Program-made: the position numbers and the translations under genes
Shown here: piece after piece, positions 1 through 9,205 of the stretch
Numbering within the stretch: the first letter of the stretch is position 1
Layout of the letters: every line of letters begins with the position of its first letter
Assembly (NCBI RefSeq): GCF_964212655.1
Contig: NZ_OZ156465.1
Span: 2,976,001 to 3,040,000 of the forward strand
Direction of reading: 5' to 3'
Length of the DNA stretch: 64,000 nucleotides
Source of the DNA: Candidatus Thiodiazotropha sp. LNASS1
GTDB taxonomy: Bacteria; Pseudomonadota; Gammaproteobacteria; Chromatiales; Chromatiaceae
The notes under the pieces: model-generated
Seen by the model: the letters and a program-made list of their open reading frames with translations, nothing else
What the model was told of the DNA's origin: nothing
Databases searched by the model: none

Positions 1-1
1 A

Positions 2-169
2 AGTTTCTACGTCACCAAGATCGAGAATGGTAAGTTGACGGTTGACGGCAACCACCCTCTCGCAGGCAAGACACTGGTGGTTAAGGTCAAGATTCTCGAG
101 GTTAGGGAGGCGACCAAGGAAGATGCCATGTCAGTGGGTTTGCCGGGCCAATCCCATACACTGAATTGA
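2..169 (+). CDS. SlyD-like FKBP-type peptidyl-prolyl isomerase (3' end only)
   Basis: Only the last 55 codons are in the window; the reading frame is open from base 2 to a TGA at 167-169. The peptide contains VDGNHPLAGKTL followed by VVKVKILEVREATKED, which is the typical end of the FKBP fold in SlyD-type isomerases (compare VDGNHMLAGQNL and VREATEEE in E. coli SlyD). Such proteins catalyse cis-trans isomerisation of prolyl bonds and act as chaperones. The His-rich metal-binding tail of E. coli SlyD is absent. The gene ends about 135 bp before glmU on the same strand, and I see no clear terminator between them. Confidence 0.75.
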   Translation, partial: SFYVTKIENGKLTVDGNHPLAGKTLVVKVKILEVREATKEDAMSVGLPGQSHTLN

Positions 170-305
170 CACCTCCATACTTTCATCTCCCCGCAAGCGT
201 ATAAAGCTTACTCTGATCCGGCGTGTGATTTTTTTACCTGGAAGCTGGTACTGCCGAATGGTATTAAGCTATCCTCGGGATTGGTTACAGCATTGAGGTG
301 AGTTG

Positions 306-1676
306 ATGGATCTGGGGGCACTGATTTTGGCTGCGGGCGAAGGTACGCGAATGCGTTCCAGGCTTCCCAAGGTTCTGCACCAGTTGGCCGGCAAGGCGCT
401 GCTCGGTCATGTGATCGATACGGCACGCTCGGTCAATCCTGATGAGATCACTATTGTCTATGGCCACGGGGGTGAGTTGGTGCCTACTCAGCTCTCCGCC
501 CAGGATCTGACATGGGTGGAACAGACCGAACGCCTCGGTACCGGCCATGCGGTGATGCAGGCGTTGCCTTCCCTGCGAAAAGTCGACCAGGTGCTGATTC
601 TGTACGGTGATGTACCCTTGATCAGCAGTTCGACACTGACCGGTCTGCTGAGTTGCTTGAGACTGAGCGACCTGGCGCTGCTGACGGTCGATCTACCCGA
701 TCCCACTGGATATGGGCGGATCGTGCGTGACGGTATGGACCGGATCATCCGCATCGTCGAACAGAAGGACGCCAGTCAACGCGAGCAGGAGATTACCGAG
801 ATCAATACGGGGATCCTGGCGGTAAAACGGGAGAGACTCGAGAAGTGGCTTGCACAACTCGATAACAACAATGCGCAAAAAGAGTACTATCTGACCGACA
901 TCATCGCCATGGCGGTTGAGGACGGGGTCAATATCCAGGCGGTCCATCCGGACAGTGAAGAGGAGGTCATGGGGGTCAATGACCGCAAACAACTGGCCTA
1001 TCTCGAACGTTACCATCAACGCCAGTTGGCCGAGTGCTTGATGCACAACGGCGCCACCCTGGCGGATCCCTCGCGCATCGACATTCGCGGTCGCCTGACC
1101 ACCGGACAGGACGTTTTCCTTGATTGCAATGTCATCATCGAGGGTAACGTCAGCCTTGCGGACGGGGTCAGGGTCGGTCCGAACGTGGTGCTGAAAGATT
1201 GTTCAATCGGCGAGGGGACGGAGATCTTTGCCAACAGTGTATTGGAAGCCGCCGAGATCGGCAGCGAATGCCGTATTGGCCCCTTTGCCCGGATTCGGCC
1301 GGAGAGCAGTCTGGCCGATCATGTCCATATCGGTAATTTCGTCGAGATAAAGAAGAGCCTGGTGGCAGATGGAAGTAAAATAAATCACCTCAGCTACGTC
1401 GGTGACAGCGAGATCGGTGAACAGGTCAATATCGGCGCCGGCACCATCACCTGCAATTACGATGGCGCCAACAAGCACAAAACGGTCATCGGTGATCGCG
1501 CCTTCATCGGTTCGGACACCCAGTTGATCGCGCCGGTGGTGGTCGGTGAGGGTGCGACCATCGGTGCCGGTTCAACCATCAGCAAAGACGCACCATCGGA
1601 ACAGCTGACCCTGACACGGGCAAAACAGATCAGCATCGATGGCTGGCAGAGACCGGTCAAGAAGCCGAAAGCGTAA
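306..1676 (+). CDS. glmU: Bifunctional UDP-N-acetylglucosamine pyrophosphorylase / glucosamine-1-phosphate N-acetyltransferase
   Basis: GlmU makes UDP-GlcNAc, the precursor of peptidoglycan and lipopolysaccharide, in two cytoplasmic steps: acetylation of glucosamine-1-phosphate, then uridylyl transfer. The amino-terminal nucleotidyltransferase domain opens with the signature LILAAGEGTRMRS near residue 6. The carboxy-terminal half, from about residue 250, is a left-handed beta-helix of hexapeptide repeats and contains GAGTITCNYDG. The length of 456 residues equals that of the E. coli enzyme. I chose ATG 306 over the TTG three bases upstream because GAGG at 295-298 is well spaced from it. The gene is followed 20 bp later by glmS, the preceding enzyme of the same pathway, so the two probably form an operon. 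Confidence 0.97.
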   Translation: MDLGALILAAGEGTRMRSRLPKVLHQLAGKALLGHVIDTARSVNPDEITIVYGHGGELVPTQLSAQDLTWVEQTERLGTGHAVMQALPSLRKVDQVLILYGDVPLISSSTLTGLLSCLRLSDLALLTVDLPDPTGYGRIVRDGMDRIIRIVEQKDASQREQEITEINTGILAVKRERLEKWLAQLDNNNAQKEYYLTDIIAMAVEDGVNIQAVHPDSEEEVMGVNDRKQLAYLERYHQRQLAECLMHNGATLADPSRIDIRGRLTTGQDVFLDCNVIIEGNVSLADGVRVGPNVVLKDCSIGEGTEIFANSVLEAAEIGSECRIGPFARIRPESSLADHVHIGNFVEIKKSLVADGSKINHLSYVGDSEIGEQVNIGAGTITCNYDGANKHKTVIGDRAFIGSDTQLIAPVVVGEGATIGAGSTISKDAPSEQLTLTRAKQISIDGWQRPVKKPKA

Positions 1677-1696
1677 CATCCAGGGGGAGTTAGAGC

Positions 1697-3523
1697 ATGT
1701 GTGGCATTGTCGGTGGAATCGCACAACGGGATGTTGTTCCCATCCTGATGGAGGGTCTGAAACGCCTTGAATATCGGGGTTATGACTCGGCCGGTGTTGC
1801 GGTATTGGATGAGCGTCAGCACATTCAGCGAATTCGTTCCGTAGGCAAGGTCGCCGCGCTCAAGGACCTGATCGATGGCGCCGCACTTTCAAGCAGTCTG
1901 GGTATCGCCCATACCCGTTGGGCTACACACGGTATGCCGGCGGAGCGCAACGCCCACCCTCATATGAGCGGCGAGCGGGTGGCGATCGTACACAACGGTA
2001 TTATCGAAAACTATGCCGATCTGCGTCAGGACTTGAGTACCAAGGGTTTTACTTTTACCTCTGAGACCGATACCGAGGTCATCGCCCATCTGCTGGCGGA
2101 TGTGCTGGCATCGGAACCCGATTTCATCAAAGCCATACGAAAGGCGAGCAGTAAACTGGTCGGTGCCTATGCGCTGGCTGTTGTCAGCCCGGATGATCCC
2201 GATCAGATGGTGGTCATCAGGGCTGGCAGTCCTTTGGTCATCGGGCTTGGTGTGGGAGAGAACTTTATCGCTTCGGATGTGTTTGCCCTGTTGCCGGTAA
2301 CACAGCGTTTTATCTTCCTGGATGAGGGCGACCTGGCTCATGTCTCGAGGGATGAGGTGAAGATTTTCGATGACCAGGGCCGTCAGGTAGAGCGTGAGGT
2401 CCGCACCTCTCGGGTTTCCGCATCGAGCGCGGAAAAGGGACCCTACCGGCACTATATGCTGAAAGAGATCTTCGAACAGCCGGCAGTGATCGCAGAGACC
2501 CTGGAGGGACGGATTCATAAGGGCAAGTTGCTCGAAGATTCATTCGGTTTCGAAGCGAAACAGCTCCTGGACAAGACCCAAAACGTACACATCATCGCCT
2601 GTGGCACCAGTTACCACGCCGGCCTGGTTGCACGCTATTGGCTGGAAGAGGTCGGCGTTCACTGTAGCGTCGAGGTGGCGAGCGAGTTTCGCTATCGGCA
2701 GGTGGTGGTGCCCGACAACACCCTGTTTGTCACGATCTCCCAATCGGGCGAGACCGCGGATACCCTGGCCGCGTTGCGTGGCGCCGAGACCCAGGGCTAT
2801 CTGGGAAGCCTGACCATCTGCAACGTACCCGAAAGCTCGCTGGTGCGGGAATCCAATGTGGCCCTGATGACCCGGGCAGGTCCTGAGATCGGTGTGGCAT
2901 CCACCAAGGCCTTCACCACCCAGCTGGTAGCTCTGAGATTGCTGGTCCTTGCCTTGGCAAAGCGCCGCGGCATGAGCACCGAGAGAGAGCGCGAGCTGGT
3001 AGAGGAACTGCATGCACTGCCACGTCAGGTTGAAGTGATCCTGGAGCTGAACGACGCCATCAAAGAGATGGCGAATGCCTTTGCGGAAAAGAACCACGCC
3101 CTGTTTCTCGGCAGAGGCAGCTTCTACCCAATCGCCATGGAGGGTGCGTTGAAACTGAAAGAGATCTCCTACATCCACGCCGAGGCCTACCCTGCCGGCG
3201 AACTCAAACACGGCCCCCTGGCGCTGGTCGATGCTGAGATGCCGGTGATCTGCGCGTTACCCGACGATCCGCTTTTAGAAAAAGTCATATCGAATCTGCA
3301 GGAGGTACGCGCCCGTGGCGGTGAACTGTTCCTGTTCAGCGATCAGAAGGTAAAGATCGGCCTGGACCGATACCAGAACCTGACCCTATCCGACATCTAT
3401 CCTTCCACGGCGCCGATCGTCTATACCGTTCCGTTGCAGTTGCTTTCCTATCATGTTGCCATATTGAAGGGGACCGATGTGGATCAGCCGCGGAATCTGG
3501 CGAAATCGGTGACGGTAGAGTAG
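1697..3523 (+). CDS. glmS: Glutamine--fructose-6-phosphate aminotransferase (isomerizing)
   Basis: GlmS converts fructose-6-phosphate and glutamine to glucosamine-6-phosphate and glutamate, the first step of amino-sugar synthesis. It starts MCGIVGG, so Cys2 (Cys1 after Met removal) is the class II glutamine amidotransferase nucleophile. Two SIS sugar-isomerase domains follow, with the motifs TISQSGETADT and CGTSYHAG, and the protein ends LAKSVTVE as in other GlmS proteins. The length of 608 residues is standard. A strong ribosome-binding site (GGGGGAG) lies just upstream. It overlaps functionally with glmU 20 bp upstream. No glmS ribozyme is expected in this phylum and none was seen. Confidence 0.97.
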   Translation: MCGIVGGIAQRDVVPILMEGLKRLEYRGYDSAGVAVLDERQHIQRIRSVGKVAALKDLIDGAALSSSLGIAHTRWATHGMPAERNAHPHMSGERVAIVHNGIIENYADLRQDLSTKGFTFTSETDTEVIAHLLADVLASEPDFIKAIRKASSKLVGAYALAVVSPDDPDQMVVIRAGSPLVIGLGVGENFIASDVFALLPVTQRFIFLDEGDLAHVSRDEVKIFDDQGRQVEREVRTSRVSASSAEKGPYRHYMLKEIFEQPAVIAETLEGRIHKGKLLEDSFGFEAKQLLDKTQNVHIIACGTSYHAGLVARYWLEEVGVHCSVEVASEFRYRQVVVPDNTLFVTISQSGETADTLAALRGAETQGYLGSLTICNVPESSLVRESNVALMTRAGPEIGVASTKAFTTQLVALRLLVLALAKRRGMSTERERELVEELHALPRQVEVILELNDAIKEMANAFAEKNHALFLGRGSFYPIAMEGALKLKEISYIHAEAYPAGELKHGPLALVDAEMPVICALPDDPLLEKVISNLQEVRARGGELFLFSDQKVKIGLDRYQNLTLSDIYPSTAPIVYTVPLQLLSYHVAILKGTDVDQPRNLAKSVTVE

Positions 3524-3562
3524 GTGATGTAGATGGATGTAACTGTTGAACGGGAACAAAGT

Positions 3563-3602
3563 CCGTCACGGTAACCTGCGAGTAGCATGTTGCGGGTGAC
3601 GG
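3563..3602 (+). terminator. Possible stem-loop after glmS
   Basis: CCGTCAC at 3563-3569 pairs perfectly with GTGACGG at 3596-3602 around a 26-base loop. The downstream sequence is only moderately T-rich, so this is at best a weak terminator for the glmU-glmS unit. The remaining stretch to 3843 shows no gene. Confidence 0.3.
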
Positions 3603-3843
3603 TTAGGTTATTTGCCTCAGGCCAGTATCTTCATCAATTGTCATTCGACGCACGGTGTCTGCCACATCTCTATACATTGGTCCGTATTACCGCAAAGTGG
3701 AAGTTTTTATTTGACCGATTGTCTTATATAGTTCCCTATACCTAGTAGGCACCTGTTACTATGGTGAAAATGATGGATGCGAATGGAGAGGCTAACTTAG
3801 TAGACTCTCGATTCATCAAGGGATGTATTATATGGAGTATGAT

Positions 3844-4788
3844 ATGAGGACATTTCTCTTTTCTTTTTTTCTATTCTTTCTCCTTCCTGGTTGCGGCGGT
3901 GGCAGTGGCGGCGGCGCGGGTGATACTACTCCGGATATAACTACTGTTCCCTTTAACCAGCAGGCTAAAGTCAATTTCTCATCGGTAGGAAATTATTTAG
4001 TTGCCATTCGGCTGGATATTGCCCGCACCTTGATCATAGATGTGGTTGATTTCTTTACTTATAACACACTCACCTATCAGACTGGCGATGTCGATATTAT
4101 CATAGATAACCCATGCGGAGGCTCGGTTCAGATTTCCGGTTCTCTCGATGAAGCGCTTTCGTCAGGATTGCTTACCCTAGATTTTTCGAATTACCAAGAT
4201 TGTTCATCTCACTCTACATTAACTTTCACCGGCTCAATCGATCTGTCTATTTACAATACGGAAACCTATACGGGTAGCGGGAATATCACCATACCCTCTG
4301 GGTTTCTTTTTTCGACAAGTAACTTACAAATTACTTTAGGATCAGAGTCTGTAATAATGGATGGAACGATTGAATTCTATCATGATACTAGCGACCCAGA
4401 GTTCAACTGGCAGAATACCACAAAGAATTTCACCCTTTCTAATTCAACGGGCTCAGGTACTTTTACAAATTACATCCAAAAAGATTACACGCATAAGGGG
4501 GATCTTTACTTTTCGAAATATTATTACGGATCCAGCTATTCCGGCAGAATATATGACTCTGATTTTGGTTATGTAGACGTAACAACCGTCAACGCGGTTG
4601 CCACCTGTAATAGTATGAGCGATATCTGCCCTCTGGATCCGACAGAAGATGGAAGAATCAAGTTGAGCGGCGACTATAGTTCGGCTTTGATCCAGTTAGG
4701 CTCGGGTCTTGATACTATAAGTATGGACGCTAATGGAGATGGCTATTACGAAGAAGTCTTGGATTGTGATTACTATCGTTGCTATTAG
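3844..4788 (+). CDS. Putative surface lipoprotein of unknown function
   Basis: I do not recognise the family. The first 17 residues form a lipoprotein signal peptide: MR, a run of Phe and Leu, then the lipobox LPGC with Cys17 as the lipidation site, followed by a Gly/Ser linker. The mature part of about 300 residues is rich in Ser, Thr, Asn, Tyr and Gly and looks like repeated beta-strands, such as beta-helix or adhesin-like secreted proteins. Toward the end, DANGDGYYEE resembles a calcium-binding DxNxDG loop. ATG 3844 is preferred because GGAG at 3834-3837 is well placed; in-frame ATGs at 3823 and 3832 are alternatives. The gene is more AT-rich than its neighbours and opens the accessory segment. 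Confidence 0.7.
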   Translation: MRTFLFSFFLFFLLPGCGGGSGGGAGDTTPDITTVPFNQQAKVNFSSVGNYLVAIRLDIARTLIIDVVDFFTYNTLTYQTGDVDIIIDNPCGGSVQISGSLDEALSSGLLTLDFSNYQDCSSHSTLTFTGSIDLSIYNTETYTGSGNITIPSGFLFSTSNLQITLGSESVIMDGTIEFYHDTSDPEFNWQNTTKNFTLSNSTGSGTFTNYIQKDYTHKGDLYFSKYYYGSSYSGRIYDSDFGYVDVTTVNAVATCNSMSDICPLDPTEDGRIKLSGDYSSALIQLGSGLDTISMDANGDGYYEEVLDCDYYRCY

Positions 4789-4850
4789 CTCTTAAAAGAA
4801 AGTAAACAATACTGTACAAACAGCTCTGTCTCGTGTAGTTAGCCACCGAA

Positions 4851-5006
4851 GTGGAGAGCCTTGCTGATCATTTCGATCATCTATTACACAACGCGGAATG
4901 CGAGTGTTGTGGCAGGTTATCGATAGCAGCGAAACCAAAGTGCGTATTTTGCGATGTTGAGATTTTCGATTCGTATTTTCACTTCGTCGATCAATCGGTG
5001 GATTAA
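4851..5006 (+). CDS. Possible small zinc-ribbon-like protein (51 aa)
   Basis: A short frame from GTG 4851 to TAA 5004 encodes 51 residues with CECCGR and, 13 residues later, CVFC. This is two Cys knuckles spaced like a minimal zinc ribbon. There is no good ribosome-binding site, and the frame is closed upstream by a TAG at 4836. It could be a real microprotein, a fragment of a larger decayed gene, or chance. The rest of 4789-5222 shows no other gene. Confidence 0.2.
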   Translation: MESLADHFDHLLHNAECECCGRLSIAAKPKCVFCDVEIFDSYFHFVDQSVD

Positions 5007-5222
5007 GAATTTATAACCATAAGCTCCAGTGGAAATGGGGTAAAACCTGTATTGGAACTCTGAGGTGTTGATTTGCATTCATTACTGGGCCGGTAGTTGC
5101 ACTGAATATTACCCCAGCCTGAGTTGAATAAGTATCTGAATAAAGTGAATCTAGTTATCAATACATAGGATCTGTAATCCAATGTGAATCAATTAGTAAA
5201 GGATCAATATCATATGCTAATC

Positions 5223-5259
5223 AATATGCGTCCCTGAATCCCGCTCAGGGACGCATATT
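5223..5259 (-). terminator. Perfect 15-bp inverted repeat, probable terminator
   Basis: Bases 5223-5237 and 5245-5259 are exact reverse complements around a 7-base loop, with CGTCCCTGA as the core. The repeat lies 10 bp beyond the stop codon of the minus-strand gene ending at 5269, so it probably terminates that transcript. There is no long T-run on either side. Confidence 0.55.
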
Positions 5260-5268
5260 AAATCCGGC

Positions 5269-7374
5269 TCAAGCCCGGGTTGACTCACGGCCACTGCCAA
5301 AGCACGGTGCTAGCCGGGTAAAGCATATGATCAATACGGCAAGCAAGATCGCTGCGCCGATCACCAATAACAACCAGCCCAGCATCACATCGCATCGGGC
5401 CAGAATCAGCCATATCAACACAATGGTGACCAGTAAAGCGATAAGGAACGGCAGCGTGGCAGACTTAATGCCACAAAGCAAACGTGCCAACCACAACAAA
5501 GTGGCAATCACAGCAACCGCCAAGACCAACAATATCCAGCAACACCATAGCGGACCACCACAGAGTGTTGGCGGTACATCGACTGTACCAGTCGGTGCTG
5601 CCGCACCCTCGCGACAGTCGTCTTCCTCCAAGACCACCTCAGTCTCCCAACGTCCCGGTTCAGCGACACTGAGGGTGTCAACGTAACAACCATGCTCATC
5701 GGTTGTTACATAGTGGACTTGGGTGGTGCCGTCCGGTGCAGTGTACACCACCGCCACCTGAGTGTTGGGCAAGGCAGGATCCGTACAGCCCTGGGTATGT
5801 ATGACGCACTCTTGGATATACACTGGTCTGTACGTCAAAGCTTCGGTACTCTTCGGATCGGCTTGTCCGCACACCAGTCGTGATTCCGCCGTGATGCTGG
5901 CCGGATTCTTGAGACCGACCTGAAGCGTGATGGCGCCTAGTTGTTTCAAGGTGTCGACCCGTGGTGTGTAGGCAGCTACGGTAATCGCTTCGTTTGAGCA
6001 CAATGGTGCTGTCTCATGAGGTTGCAATGTGATCTGTGCGCTGCCGATGCCATTTGCCGGTATAGTCAGACGCTCGGGCGTCACAATGTAACTCCAACTC
6101 GACGGTAGTCCATCGAGCTTGAAGATCACCGTAATCGTCTCGGTATAGGGGTTTTCGACCTCGAAGCGCGTCGTTACCGGCTCGAATGGACTGCCCCTCG
6201 TGGTAGTGAACTGACTGATGTTCTCCTGGGTCCAGTTGTTAGCCAAATCTACGTCATTGGCCACACCTTCCACCGACAACCTGACACATGAGTGGATATC
6301 GCCCACGGGGTACCAATCAGCGCTGATCAGATGGTAGGCGGTATCATCGGTGTCTGTGCCCTGCAGTAGCGGTACGTTCTCAATTCTCAACGAGCGCCAC
6401 GGGCCCCCCGCCCCCAAAGGCTCACGAATCTCGAGATGGACCTCGAAGTTGGTCGCATCCGCGTGACCCTGGTTACGCACCCGGCCATAGACTTTATTCA
6501 GCTCACCGACCACAGGCTGTTCGTCTGTATCGATAACCGCTAAAGGATCGGCTTCAAAGTTACCACCGACATCGGGTGCATCGACACAAACATCTTCACT
6601 CTTCCAGCGCTCATTTATGTCCGAGACGTAGACGTCGTTTTCTGTCGGCGGCAGCGCATAGTTGAGTCGGATCTGTGCTTCATTGGCATCCATCGATGTC
6701 ACTTCGATGTTGACCCCGGAGCCGATGTCGTCAAAGAGGTTGCGCGGTGCGTTGATGGTAAACGGTGCATCATCCAGGTTACCCGCCGTCACATCCGACT
6801 CCTGCACGATCACCGGCCCCTCGCCCTGATTGATATGCTCGTTGGCTTTGGTGATCACCACGCCGGCATCGGGCAGATCCGTGTCCAAGTTGCTCTGCCG
6901 CCGATACTCGGCCGTGTAGTACGGCCGGTCGCCGACCTCGATTGCCACCAGCTTGACCGTATCGCTATCGGCATCCGTCGCACTGATGGTGTAGTCACTG
7001 TCGACAATCGGTGTCGCAACTGTCGGCTTGGTGACCCGAGTGAGGGTCTTACCGGTCGCATCACCCGTCTCATCCAACCAACCCACACGCCACTTCTCCC
7101 AACCGAGTACGTGTATAGCATTGTCCTTGTCGCTCATATGGCTCCACGGTCCGACGAAGGGTCGCGTCACCGTTACTTCGGGGTAGGCGAACAGGTCAAT
7201 AAAGAATAGATAAGACACCCAATCAAAAAAGATCAATAACATCTCAGTAATAAGAACAGACCAAATAATATTCGTTGTTGCTGAGTGACGACCAATCGTT
7301 AGAAATAGTGGGAAAAAAGCCGGTAATCGGGTTAAAGATAGAAATTCTATAGGGGAATGGCCAGCCACAGACAT
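5269..7374 (-). CDS. Truncated M6-type secreted protease remnant with C-terminal membrane segments
   Basis: From about residue 65 the protein reads PFVGPWSHMSDKDN, then LGWEKWRVGWLDE. This is the region just after the catalytic HExxH domain in immune-inhibitor-A-like M6 metalloproteases. The catalytic domain itself is missing. In its place are about 55 AT-rich codons (roughly 7205-7374) encoding a hydrophobic, unrelated peptide. The body carries beta-sandwich (CARDB/NEW3-like) domains of about 100 residues each, and the end holds roughly three hydrophobic helices with several Cys (LWCCWILL region). I infer a 5' deletion or insertion scar: a transposase remnant lies only 55 bp upstream. The product, if made, would lack protease activity. 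The start at 7374 is the first ATG of the fused frame and may not be used. Confidence 0.6.
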   Translation of the reverse strand: MSVAGHSPIEFLSLTRLPAFFPLFLTIGRHSATTNIIWSVLITEMLLIFFDWVSYLFFIDLFAYPEVTVTRPFVGPWSHMSDKDNAIHVLGWEKWRVGWLDETGDATGKTLTRVTKPTVATPIVDSDYTISATDADSDTVKLVAIEVGDRPYYTAEYRRQSNLDTDLPDAGVVITKANEHINQGEGPVIVQESDVTAGNLDDAPFTINAPRNLFDDIGSGVNIEVTSMDANEAQIRLNYALPPTENDVYVSDINERWKSEDVCVDAPDVGGNFEADPLAVIDTDEQPVVGELNKVYGRVRNQGHADATNFEVHLEIREPLGAGGPWRSLRIENVPLLQGTDTDDTAYHLISADWYPVGDIHSCVRLSVEGVANDVDLANNWTQENISQFTTTRGSPFEPVTTRFEVENPYTETITVIFKLDGLPSSWSYIVTPERLTIPANGIGSAQITLQPHETAPLCSNEAITVAAYTPRVDTLKQLGAITLQVGLKNPASITAESRLVCGQADPKSTEALTYRPVYIQECVIHTQGCTDPALPNTQVAVVYTAPDGTTQVHYVTTDEHGCYVDTLSVAEPGRWETEVVLEEDDCREGAAAPTGTVDVPPTLCGGPLWCCWILLVLAVAVIATLLWLARLLCGIKSATLPFLIALLVTIVLIWLILARCDVMLGWLLLVIGAAILLAVLIICFTRLAPCFGSGRESTRA

Positions 7375-7428
7375 ATCAACACCTCAGCCTGCGCTGATCC
7401 ATGGCCTGCTGGGGTTTTTACGATTTCG

Positions 7429-7821
7429 CTAGGCGAGCAACTGTAACACTGCACCCAGGTTCGGCGTTCGCTGATACTCAAGTTTTCGACAAACCGCTTT
7501 CAACATATAACTGGCACCGACCAGTCCTTTGAAGCGGCTTTCAAAATGCTGTGTCATGTAGAGCCAATACTTGGGTTCGATTTGTAAACGTTCAAGAATA
7601 GGTGGCTGATGCGCGGGTATATAACCATGCTTATTTTTCAGGATGGCGTGGGCTGTCCAGTCGAGCAGTTCGAGATAGTCTTTGAGTCGAAATGGCAGCC
7701 CCTTGGGCATATCCTGACGCGGGTAGCCAGCAAAAGGTAGCAGACCGGTGGGTGAATCGGATTCGCCTGCTTGAGTAGGGTTGTGTTTGAAGTGATGAGA
7801 TCGTTCCTTGATGGACGTATA
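7429..7821 (-). pseudogene. HUH/Y1-type transposase, C-terminal remnant
   Basis: Reading the minus strand, an open frame without an ATG at its beginning gives TSIKER, then LLPFAGYPRQ, then MPKGLPFRLKDYLELLDWT, PPILERLQIEPKYWLY and HFESRFKGLVG. This is the conserved tail of the large Y1 (IS200/REP-associated-like) transposase proteins common in gammaproteobacteria. The amino-terminal half with the HUH catalytic motif and Tyr is absent. Sequence beyond about 7821 no longer matches, so the break is near there. It sits against the truncated M6-type gene and is a plausible agent or scar of that damage. Confidence 0.7.
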
Positions 7822-7890
7822 TGTAGAATTGCATGCTAAATTGACCCATATTTCAAAGTATTTGCATCGAATACCTGGTCCATAGTTTTC

Positions 7891-8107
7891 TTACATGTTA
7901 ACGAGCTTCACAGAGAGATTATGGGTCACTATTCAATGCAAATCCCGGGTCTAATTTAAGTGCAAATCAACAAGCTAGTGGATTTTTGTGACGGACTTTA
8001 CAGTGAATATAGGTGTATCAATAATCAACCTGATTACTCATGAAGCTCAGCTATTGAGCCTGTGGTGCAAGCATAATGGAACCTACTGAATAAAAGAGGA
8101 TTTCATC
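7891..8107. other. Gap before the IS1595-type transposase, no gene seen
   Basis: About 215 AT-rich bases without a convincing frame. The left end of the IS1595-type element should lie here, but I could not identify a terminal inverted repeat. AAAGAGG at 8092-8098 may serve as ribosome-binding site for the transposase. Confidence 0.3.
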
Positions 8108-8653
8108 ATGCCGAGAAATACCATTCAATTTCAAAAAGGCCTTGGTTTGCACGATTTTCTTGAACAATACGGGACCGAGGATCAGTGTCGTCAGGCATTG
8201 TATGATCTGCGCTGGCCGACGGGCTATGTCTGCCCTGAGTGCGGCAACACAACAGGCTGTGAACTCAAAAAGCGTCAGATATATCAATGTCACAAGTGCC
8301 ATCATCAGACTTCCCTGACCGCCGGCAGCATCTTCCATGGCACCAAGCTGCCGCTGAGAACGTGGTTTCTTGCGATCTATCTGTTGACCCAACGCAAGAA
8401 AAGTATCTCGGCGCTGCAACTTTCCCGCAAAATCGGGGTGAACTACAACACTGCCTGGCGACTCAAGCATAAGTTGATGCAGGTGATGATGGAACGTGAG
8501 CGTGGAAAAAAACTGGCCGGTCGCATCGAATTGGATGATGCTTATCTGGGAGGCGAGCAAGCCGGTAAGCGTGGTCGTGGATCGCGCAACAAAATCCCTT
8601 TCGTGGCTGCTGTTGAGACGACGCGGGACGGCAGGCCCATGAAGATTTCTTAA
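8108..8653 (+). pseudogene. IS1595-family transposase, 3'-truncated
   Basis: The 181-residue product begins with a zinc-ribbon domain (CPECG about residue 38, CHKCHHQT about residue 61), then the GSIFHGTKLPL segment and the first part of the ISXO2-like DDE domain. The first catalytic Asp lies in IELDDAYLGGEQ. Full members have about 300 residues. Here similarity stops after DGRPMKI, and a stop codon follows within a few bases, so the remaining catalytic residues are missing. The junction at about 8648 abuts an S1 protease gene on the opposite strand that has lost its own 3' part. The element is therefore dead unless helped in trans. Confidence 0.85.
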
Positions 8654-9193
8654 TGGGACATCCGCCTGTAGCAGATTAAGCGACCCAGTTGCATCTTCAT
8701 CTTTGGTTGTAAGTCCCCAGCCGGTAACAAGCAGATTCGTACCATCAGCAAGCCCGTCATCAAATTGAATTGACGCTGTGTTGATCGGCCGTTTACTTGA
8801 AGGCGTTGCAAGTTGCAGCAGTGCGATATCGTGATCACCACCATATTCAGAATGTATATGGATATAACTGATATCATGTACTTCACCATTACTGCGATCG
8901 GTCAGGCTGGTTCCCCCGATATAGGCTTGAATGTCACCGGCGGATTCGGATTCAACACAATGCGCAGCTGTTAGCACCCATCGTTCTGCAATCAGGCTGC
9001 CACCGCAGAACTGTTCATTGTCAGTTTTGTTTATCAACGCAGTCATCCATGGGAATGTATCAGCCTGTGCGGGCTTTCCACCAATAATGCGGTGATTAAT
9101 TAAACCTTTCCGTTTGCCGTAATCAGCGGTTGCATGATTGATGCTGATGGCAGACAGAGCGATCATGAGAAATAGGATTTTTATAAATTTCAT
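8648..9193 (-). pseudogene. Trypsin-like (S1) serine protease, 3' part lost at the IS1595 junction
   Basis: The protein starts with a Sec signal peptide and a short propeptide, then RIIGGKPAQADTFPWM, the activation site and mature amino end of chymotrypsin-fold proteases. The catalytic His (LTAAHC) and Asp (HDIALLQL) are present, and GWGLTT follows. After QADVPL the protein similarity ends at about 8648. The third catalytic residue (GDSGG) is absent because the sequence continues antisense through the IS1595 transposase. An open frame runs on to 8051, but that tail is only antisense transposase. I chose ATG 9193, preceded by GGGG at 9200-9203, instead of 9205. Active S1 enzymes of this type are exported and degrade proteins outside the cell. 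Confidence 0.85.
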
Positions 9194-9205
9194 TGTATGC
9201 CCCAA

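Noticed and set aside
8051-9205. A single 384-residue minus-strand protein
   Set aside because: Its carboxy-terminal half is the antisense of an IS1595-type transposase, so it is an artefact of the junction.
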